NCBI GenBank assembly: GCA_900551525.1 | Contig: URWD01000034.1 | Location: 1 to 10,409 of the forward strand | DNA: 10,409 bases | Reading direction: 5' to 3' | Source of the DNA: an uncultured Mycoplasmatota bacterium | Lineage (GTDB): Bacteria; Bacillota_I; Bacilli_A; RF39; UBA660 | In this document: one piece after another, positions 6,258-10,409 of the stretch | Layout of the letters: each line of letters opens with the position of its first letter | How positions within the stretch are numbered: position 1 is the stretch's first letter | Made by a program: the position numbers and the translations under genes | Notes under the pieces: model-generated | What the model saw: the letters and a program-made list of their open reading frames with translations, nothing else | What the model was told of the DNA's origin: nothing | Database searches by the model: none

Positions 6258-7511
6258 TTGAAAAGAATAATAATTGAAGGAAACAAACCTTTAAGTGGAA
6301 AAATTAAAATTGGCGGAGCTAAAAATAGTGTTGTTGCGTTGATACCAGCAGCTATAATGGCAAAGGGAAATGTTCATATAACAAATGTCCCAAATATATC
6401 TGATAAAGATGCATTAATTGAAATATTGAAACTATTAAATGTTAAAGTAGAAACTAATAAAGATATAATTGATATTGATGCTAGCTGTATGACAAACACG
6501 GTAATACCTGAAACTTTAAGTAATAAACTAAGAGCATCATATTATTTTATGGGTTCATTACTTGCTAGATACAAACATGTTGAAATGTATTTTCCTGGTG
6601 GATGTAATATAGGTTCAAGACCAATTGATTTACATTTAAAAGGATTTGAAGCTTTAGGTGCCACAATTACAAAAGAAGAAAGTAAATACATAATTGATGC
6701 TAAGAAATTAACCGGAGCAAATATTTTCTTGGATTTTGCATCAGTTGGAGCCACAATCAACATTATGATAGCATCTACAATGGCAGAAGGAACAACCACC
6801 ATAAGTAATGCTGCAAGAGAAGCTGAAATAGTTAATATAGCAGATTTACTAAATAATATGGGAGCTAAAATATCTGGAGCAGGAACAGAAGAAATAACAA
6901 TTGAAGGAGTTAAAGAACTTCATGGAGCTGAAATAAAAGTTATACCAGATAGAATTGAAGCTGGAACATACATCATCATGGGAGCTTTACTCGGGGATAA
7001 TCTAGAAATAGATGGGATGATACCAGAACATAACATAGTGCTTTTAAATAAATTACAAGAAATGGGAGTTAATTTTAAACTTAATAATCATAAAATGATA
7101 CTTAACAAGAGTAAAAATTTAAAACCGACTAATGTTAGAACCGTAGTATATCCAGGTTTTCCAACAGATTTAGGTCAACCAATGTCAGTATTACTTACTC
7201 AGGCAAATGGCATATCACTATTTGAAGAAACAATCTGGGAAAATAGAATGGGACATGTCAAATATTTAAATCTAATGGGAGCAAATATTGAAGCTGAAAG
7301 ACAACATGCTAAAATAACTGGTCCAACAAAATTACATGGTGAAGTAATAACAGCAACAGACCTTAGAGCTGGAGCAGCCTTGGTAACAGCAGGTTTACTA
7401 GCAGAAGGTACAACAATAATAAATGATGCTGAACACATTCTAAGAGGTTATGAACGAATTATCAACAAATTATCTCATGTAGGTGCTAATATTAAAATAG
7501 AAGAAATATAA
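6258..7511 (+). CDS. murA: UDP-N-acetylglucosamine 1-carboxyvinyltransferase
   Basis: MurA transfers enolpyruvate from phosphoenolpyruvate to UDP-GlcNAc, the first committed step of peptidoglycan synthesis, in the cytosol. The 417 residues match the family length and show GGAKNSVVALIPA (19-31, substrate-binding Lys22/Asn23), PGGCNIGSRPIDLHLKGFEA (113-132) with the active-site Cys116, YPGFPTDLGQPM (298-309) with the catalytic Asp304, ATDLRAGAALV (366-376) and HILRGYER near the end. Cys116, the residue that fosfomycin alkylates, is intact, which predicts sensitivity by that criterion (family knowledge, not tested). Start is TTG 6258, seven bases after AAGAGGTG. A possible weak promoter (TTGCAA 6184-6189, AATAAT 6207-6212) lies in the end of the preceding gene. 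A MurA gene implies a peptidoglycan wall, which argues against a wall-less Mollicute. Confidence 0.97.
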   Translation: MKRIIIEGNKPLSGKIKIGGAKNSVVALIPAAIMAKGNVHITNVPNISDKDALIEILKLLNVKVETNKDIIDIDASCMTNTVIPETLSNKLRASYYFMGSLLARYKHVEMYFPGGCNIGSRPIDLHLKGFEALGATITKEESKYIIDAKKLTGANIFLDFASVGATINIMIASTMAEGTTTISNAAREAEIVNIADLLNNMGAKISGAGTEEITIEGVKELHGAEIKVIPDRIEAGTYIIMGALLGDNLEIDGMIPEHNIVLLNKLQEMGVNFKLNNHKMILNKSKNLKPTNVRTVVYPGFPTDLGQPMSVLLTQANGISLFEETIWENRMGHVKYLNLMGANIEAERQHAKITGPTKLHGEVITATDLRAGAALVTAGLLAEGTTIINDAEHILRGYERIINKLSHVGANIKIEEI

Positions 7512-7538
7512 TGTAAAGAGAAATCTTTACATTTTTTT
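7510..7538 (+). terminator. Rho-independent terminator after murA
   Basis: A perfect 9-bp stem, ATGTAAAGA (7511-7519) with TCTTTACAT (7524-7532), is closed by a GAAA tetraloop and followed by T to 7538. The stem starts at the last base of the murA stop codon. This is the clearest terminator in the window. Confidence 0.9.
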
Positions 7539-7552
7539 ATGGGGGTTAGTTA

Positions 7553-8245
7553 ATGAAAAGAAGATATAAATTACTTTTAATAATCTTAATCGGTGCTATT
7601 TTAACAATATTTATAAATAGTTTAAGAGTTACATCAAAAACAACATTAACATCATTCGGAGATGGGCTTAGTATTGGAATGACACCATATAATGTTGCAG
7701 GAACTAGTTTTAATGATTATTTAAAGGAAAAATTAGAAACAAAAGATGATTTAGAAAGTTATAATAATGAATTTTCATATGTCCATCAAACAATACATGA
7801 ATTAAATGAACATTTAAATAACAATGACTATGGTAAAACAACAAGAACACCAATTAAACAAATAATAGCAAAATCAGATCTTTTAACACTTGCAATTGGC
7901 GTAGATGAGTTTGCAAGTAAATCACAAGTTGAAGAAATAACATCAGAAATAATAGATATTTACATTGCTGATATGAATATATTTTTAAAAAATATCAGAG
8001 AATTTTATGATAAACAAATAATAGTAATCGGTGTATATCCAGCATTACAATTTAGTAAAAAAGACGCAATTGAAGTTAATTCAAAGCTTAAAGTGTTATG
8101 TGGTAAATATGATGCAACATTTTTAGATATTCTTGCAACATCATTACATGAAGAATATTACTTAGAAAAATCTTCATATTACATGAATTATTTAGCTCAC
8201 AAAGATATATCAAAAACTTTATATTTAATGTATAAAAAGATTTAA
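7553..8245 (+). CDS. Membrane-anchored SGNH/GDSL-hydrolase-like protein lacking the usual nucleophile serine
   Basis: A 230-residue protein with a positively charged N-terminus and one hydrophobic segment (about 6-23), so probably exported and anchored. After it come remnants of the SGNH blocks: SFGDGLSIGMTPYNVAG (34-50) stands where block I reads GDSLxxG, with Gly38 in place of the nucleophile Ser; LLTLAIGVDEF (110-120) corresponds to block III, where GxND has become GVDE; IVIGVYP (157-163) fits the following strand; and YLAHKDIS (213-220) resembles block V with a candidate His216. SGNH enzymes are esterases or acetyl-transferring enzymes acting on lipids or wall sugars. Here activity is doubtful: two block residues are changed, although Ser40 two positions on could be considered. 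Start ATG 7553 has a GGGGG site. The gene lies after a strong terminator, so it may have its own transcript. Confidence 0.65.
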   Translation: MKRRYKLLLIILIGAILTIFINSLRVTSKTTLTSFGDGLSIGMTPYNVAGTSFNDYLKEKLETKDDLESYNNEFSYVHQTIHELNEHLNNNDYGKTTRTPIKQIIAKSDLLTLAIGVDEFASKSQVEEITSEIIDIYIADMNIFLKNIREFYDKQIIVIGVYPALQFSKKDAIEVNSKLKVLCGKYDATFLDILATSLHEEYYLEKSSYYMNYLAHKDISKTLYLMYKKI

Positions 8246-8288
8246 AAAAAATACTACTTATTTTGAATTGTTACTTCTTCCGTAGTAT
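8244..8288 (-). terminator. Probable minus-strand terminator overlapping the end of the RHH gene
   Basis: Reading the minus strand, ATACTAC (8288-8282) can pair with GTAGTAT (8257-8251), followed by seven T (8250-8244). The loop is long (24 nt) and the stem A/T-rich, so it is weaker than the others here. The downstream arm contains the TAG stop codon of the RHH gene. On the plus strand the same repeat lacks a clear T tract. Confidence 0.45.
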
Positions 8289-8460
8289 CTTCTTCCATAT
8301 TTTCAAGAGCAAAATCAATGCATTCATTTACTAATCTATTAAAAGTAATATTATTTTGCACAGCCAAACTTTCTAATTTATTAGCTACATTTCTTTTAAT
8401 TCTTATAGTTTTAGTAATTGTATTTTCTTCTTCAATATTAGGGATAATAAACTTTTTCAT
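8254..8460 (-). CDS. Ribbon-helix-helix (Arc/CopG-type) DNA-binding protein
   Basis: A 68-residue cytosolic protein with a predicted ribbon-helix-helix fold: basic strand TKTIRIK (16-22), helix 1 NVANKLESLAVQNN (24-37), a turn, helix 2 FNRLVNECIDFALENM (40-55), and an acidic tail. RHH proteins bind palindromic operators as dimers through the paired strands; many are autoregulators, antitoxins or plasmid copy repressors. Start chosen at 8460 because the minus strand reads GAGAGGT eight bases before this ATG; a longer frame from 8517 would add 19 residues, has no such site, and would run through the palindrome. No toxin gene adjoins it, so an antitoxin role is not supported. It diverges from the large surface-protein gene and shares its control region, which suggests it regulates that gene and itself. 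Confidence 0.75.
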   Translation of the reverse strand: MKKFIIPNIEEENTITKTIRIKRNVANKLESLAVQNNITFNRLVNECIDFALENMEEDTTEEVTIQNK

Positions 8461-8481
8461 ATATTTAGACCTCTCAATTAA

Positions 8482-8510
8482 ATAATAACAAACAAATTTG
8501 TGTTGCGAAA
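8482..8510 (-). promoter_or_regulatory. Possible minus-strand extended -10 promoter for the RHH gene
   Basis: On the minus strand TTTGTTATTAT (8492-8482) contains -10 TATTAT with an upstream TG, one base from the motif seen in the two strong promoters of this window. The -35 position (8510-8505, TTTCGC) is poor and falls in the centre of the 24-bp palindrome. The transcript would start near 8475, immediately at the ribosome-binding site of the RHH gene. Confidence 0.35.
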
Positions 8511-8520
8511 GTAACACAAA
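8497..8520. promoter_or_regulatory. 24-bp interrupted palindrome, candidate operator
   Basis: TTTGTGTT (8497-8504) and AACACAAA (8513-8520) are exact reverse complements around GCGAAAGT. As RNA the stem could extend to 10 pairs with a GAAA loop, but no T tract follows on the plus strand, so a terminator is unlikely there. The site covers the -35 position of the minus-strand promoter and ends five bases before the plus-strand -35. This is where a repressor governing both divergent genes would sit. A second short palindrome, CAAATTTG (8493-8500), overlaps its left edge. Confidence 0.5.
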
Positions 8521-8525
8521 AGTGA

Positions 8526-8553
8526 TTGCAAATTGTAATTATTGTGATATAAT
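8526..8553 (+). promoter_or_regulatory. SigA promoter with extended -10 for the surface-protein gene
   Basis: TTGCAA (8526-8531), a 16-bp spacer and a perfect TATAAT (8548-8553) preceded by TG (8545-8546). The transcript would begin near 8560, leaving a leader of about 54 nt. The leader holds a weak A/T hairpin, TATGATA (8566-8572) with TATCATA (8584-8590), and a GTGAGG ribbon site for ribosomes at 8599-8604. Confidence 0.65.
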
Positions 8554-8613
8554 TCTAACATAAGGTATGATAGTAATAAAAAGTATCATATTAATTATGT
8601 GAGGCATTAGATT

Positions 8614-10409
8614 ATGAAAAAAGATAATAACAAACAAGTAATAATGTTAAGTGTTGTGGTCGTTATAACATTAATAATCGTAGTAATCGGAGCAACATAC
8701 GCATACTTTCAAACAACTAGTGGAGCTGGCAGTTCAACAGATGTAAATGTTATAACAGCAACAACAGACCTTTTAACATTTAAGATTGATAAAGAAATAA
8801 ATATTTCATTAACACAATCAGATTTAAAAAAAGGAAATGGTAGTGTAAGTGATTCAACAAAAGCATCAGCAACACTAACAGCAAGTAATTCAAAAGATGT
8901 AGATAAAACAACAGGTAGGTATAATATTTATTTTATAATAGAAAATAATGATTTTGAATATACCACAAGTGATGCAAAACCAGAACTTTTATTAACAGTA
9001 ACTGACCCAAATGGAAATAAAGTAGAAAATATAACTGGACTCATTCATACTGAAAATGGATTTGATATAACAACCAGAACTGGTGGTTTCTTATTAGTTC
9101 CAGATTATGATATAGAAGCAACCAGAGGAAATACAACAACTCAAGAATGGAATGTGGAAGTAACATTTGTAAACTTAGATACAGATCAAGTAAAAAACAT
9201 GGGAAAATCATTATCAGGAAAACTATATGTAACCAGAGATAAAATGAGTAGTTATGAACTCACTCAAATAACAAATATGGAAACTACAACAACTTATAAT
9301 AGTATAACAACAACATTAAATGTACAAGAAGGTTCGGCACAATTAAGCAAGTATTATTACGGAATAGAAAAAGCAACAAATACATCAACACAATCAATAT
9401 CAGATGTAAAATTTATAGAAATCGATAAACCAAGTTACACATTCTCAAACCTAGATGATAATATAACATATAAAGTATATAGTTATGGTATAGATAAAAA
9501 TGGAATAAAAACGAATACATATGAAACAGAAGTCACGACAAGTAACTACACTTATGCAAAAATAAATAGTGTTACCCACTCAGTAACATTGAACTCAATA
9601 ACATTAAGTGTAAATGCAACTAAGGGAGATAATGAAATAGTAAAATATTATTTTTCAAAAGATAATGGAGCAACGTATGAAGAAAGTGAAACGAATAGCT
9701 ATGTATTTAATAATTTAAATGATACAACAGAATATAAAATAAAAGTAAAGGTTTTAGATAGCTATGGAAGATATTCAACAGAGTACTTTGAAGCAATAAC
9801 AACAGAAACATATATATTACCAAGCGTAACAAGTGTTACACCAACAACCAAGTATAATCAAATAAGTGTATCAGTTGTTGGAGCAAAAGGAACAAATAAT
9901 GTTGCAAAATATTATTATTCAATTGACAACAAAGCATATGTAGAATCAGCAAATGCAACTTATACATTTACTGGTTTAACAGAAAAAACAACACATACAA
10001 TAAAAGTAAAAGTAGCAGATACTCAAGGAAGAATGTCAAATGAATATAGTTTAAGTGCCACAACAGATGCATATGTAGTACCAAGTATAACAAATGTAAC
10101 CACAACAAGTACAACAAATTCAATAACAATAAAAGTAACAGGAAAAAATGGAGATGGAACAATAAATAAGTATTATTATTCAAAAGACAATGGTTCAAAT
10201 TATGTAGAAAGTACATCAAATAGTTATACATTTAGTAATTTAACAAGCAATACAACATTTTATATAAAAGTTTATGTAAAAGATAAGAATAATAGAATAA
10301 GTAGCACATTCACAACGTCAGTTAAAACCAAAAATCCAACTTTAGCAAGTTTCATAATATCACAATATAATGGAGTACAGGGAACAAATAATATATATCA
10401 TCATGATGG
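8614..10409 (+). CDS. Large secreted surface protein with TasA/SipW-like N-terminus and fibronectin III-like repeats (3' end outside window)
   Basis: The frame is open from ATG 8614 to the right edge, 598 codons, with no stop; GTGAGG lies nine bases before the start. Residues 9-25 are a hydrophobic export segment ending in GATYAYFQT (26-34), like the signal peptides of TasA/camelysin proteins processed by the ER-type signal peptidase SipW; cleavage near Ala30 is likely. Residues about 35-215 form a Thr/Ser/Asn/Asp-rich beta domain. Four tandem fibronectin type III-like repeats of about 83-97 residues follow (see the repeat entry), then a new module starts at 577 (LASFIISQYNGVQGTNN, IYHHDG) and is cut by the window edge. 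The composition and lack of Cys fit an extracellular adhesin or matrix protein; the ligand is unknown. No cell-wall anchor can be seen because the C-terminus is missing. Expression is probably controlled from the region shared with the RHH regulator. Confidence 0.8.
   Translation, partial: MKKDNNKQVIMLSVVVVITLIIVVIGATYAYFQTTSGAGSSTDVNVITATTDLLTFKIDKEINISLTQSDLKKGNGSVSDSTKASATLTASNSKDVDKTTGRYNIYFIIENNDFEYTTSDAKPELLLTVTDPNGNKVENITGLIHTENGFDITTRTGGFLLVPDYDIEATRGNTTTQEWNVEVTFVNLDTDQVKNMGKSLSGKLYVTRDKMSSYELTQITNMETTTTYNSITTTLNVQEGSAQLSKYYYGIEKATNTSTQSISDVKFIEIDKPSYTFSNLDDNITYKVYSYGIDKNGIKTNTYETEVTTSNYTYAKINSVTHSVTLNSITLSVNATKGDNEIVKYYFSKDNGATYEESETNSYVFNNLNDTTEYKIKVKVLDSYGRYSTEYFEAITTETYILPSVTSVTPTTKYNQISVSVVGAKGTNNVAKYYYSIDNKAYVESANATYTFTGLTEKTTHTIKVKVADTQGRMSNEYSLSATTDAYVVPSITNVTTTSTTNSITIKVTGKNGDGTINKYYYSKDNGSNYVESTSNSYTFSNLTSNTTFYIKVYVKDKNNRISSTFTTSVKTKNPTLASFIISQYNGVQGTNNIYHHD
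9271..10335 (+). repeat. Four tandem fibronectin III-like repeats within the surface-protein gene
   Basis: Repeat limits by residue: 220-316 (9271-9561), 317-404 (9562-9825), 405-491 (9826-10086) and 492-574 (10087-10335). Each has the same landmarks: an opening strand with NSIT or similar, KYYYG/KYYFS/KYYYS/KYYYS followed by a short turn, then YTFSNL, YVFNNL, YTFTGL and YTFSNL, then a strand of the IKVKV type and a turn such as DKNG, DSYGR, DTQGR and DKNNR. Repeats 2 and 4 are the closest to each other (both KDNG after KYY), repeat 1 the most diverged. The arrangement is of structural beta-sandwich modules that extend a stalk. Confidence 0.75.

Noticed and set aside
6542..6802. Minus-strand open frames within murA (also 7199-7438)
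   Set aside because: They are antisense to conserved MurA motifs and have no family resemblance of their own.
8254..8517. Longer 87-residue version of the RHH protein and an antitoxin role
   Set aside because: The internal ATG at 8460 has a proper ribosome-binding site and begins a standard RHH protein; the extension runs through the palindrome. No toxin-like gene lies beside it.
8497..8520. Plus-strand terminator at the palindrome
   Set aside because: It is followed by AGTGATTG, not a T tract, and no plus-strand transcript needs ending there.
9968..10231. Minus-strand open frame of 87 codons within the surface-protein gene
   Set aside because: It is a Leu/Tyr/His-rich antisense reading of the Thr-rich repeats, with no ribosome-binding site, and lies inside a clearly coding plus-strand frame.

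Overview
The window is low-GC DNA of a Bacillota-type bacterium. The strong Shine-Dalgarno sites (AAGGAG, GGAGG, AGGTGAT), the delta subunit of RNA polymerase, a spoIIR gene and a prfA-prmC-spoIIR-mntP order reminiscent of Bacillus all point to class Bacilli. The extreme A+T content, trimmed proteins and Thr/Asn-rich surface protein resemble uncultured, genome-reduced gut Bacilli near the Mollicutes; that placement is inference. TGA is used as a stop (prmC and the gene before argS), and Trp is TGG, so the code is the standard one and not the Mycoplasma one.

Layout: positions 1-197 hold the tail of an Rpn-type (PD-(D/E)XK) nuclease/transposase-like protein, closed by a hairpin terminator. A strong extended -10 promoter at 350-378 then starts a dense co-directional housekeeping run: a DUF1934-like small protein, argS, rpoE (delta), prfA, prmC, spoIIR and mntP. 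A second near-consensus promoter (5762-5790) drives a membrane-anchored zinc-ribbon protein and probably murA, which ends at a perfect GAAA-loop terminator. A degenerate SGNH-hydrolase-like membrane protein follows. A short ribbon-helix-helix (RHH) regulator on the minus strand comes next. It is transcribed divergently from a large gene that runs off the right edge and encodes a secreted protein with a TasA/SipW-like N-terminus and four fibronectin-III-like repeats.

How it fits together: argS, prfA and prmC serve translation, rpoE transcription, and murA the first committed step of peptidoglycan synthesis. PrmC methylates the GGQ glutamine of RF1, so prfA-prmC is a functional pair; here a terminator hairpin folds across the UAG stop of prfA, between the two genes. 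SpoIIR would signal across the forespore septum if the organism sporulates. The right end is accessory: the RHH regulator and the surface protein share an intergenic region with two oppositely facing promoters and a 24-bp interrupted palindrome between them, which looks like an operator.

No complete mobile element, tRNA, rRNA or CRISPR array was seen. The most interesting points are the prfA stop-codon terminator, the RHH/surface-protein control region, the SGNH protein lacking its nucleophile serine, and the repeat-built surface protein.
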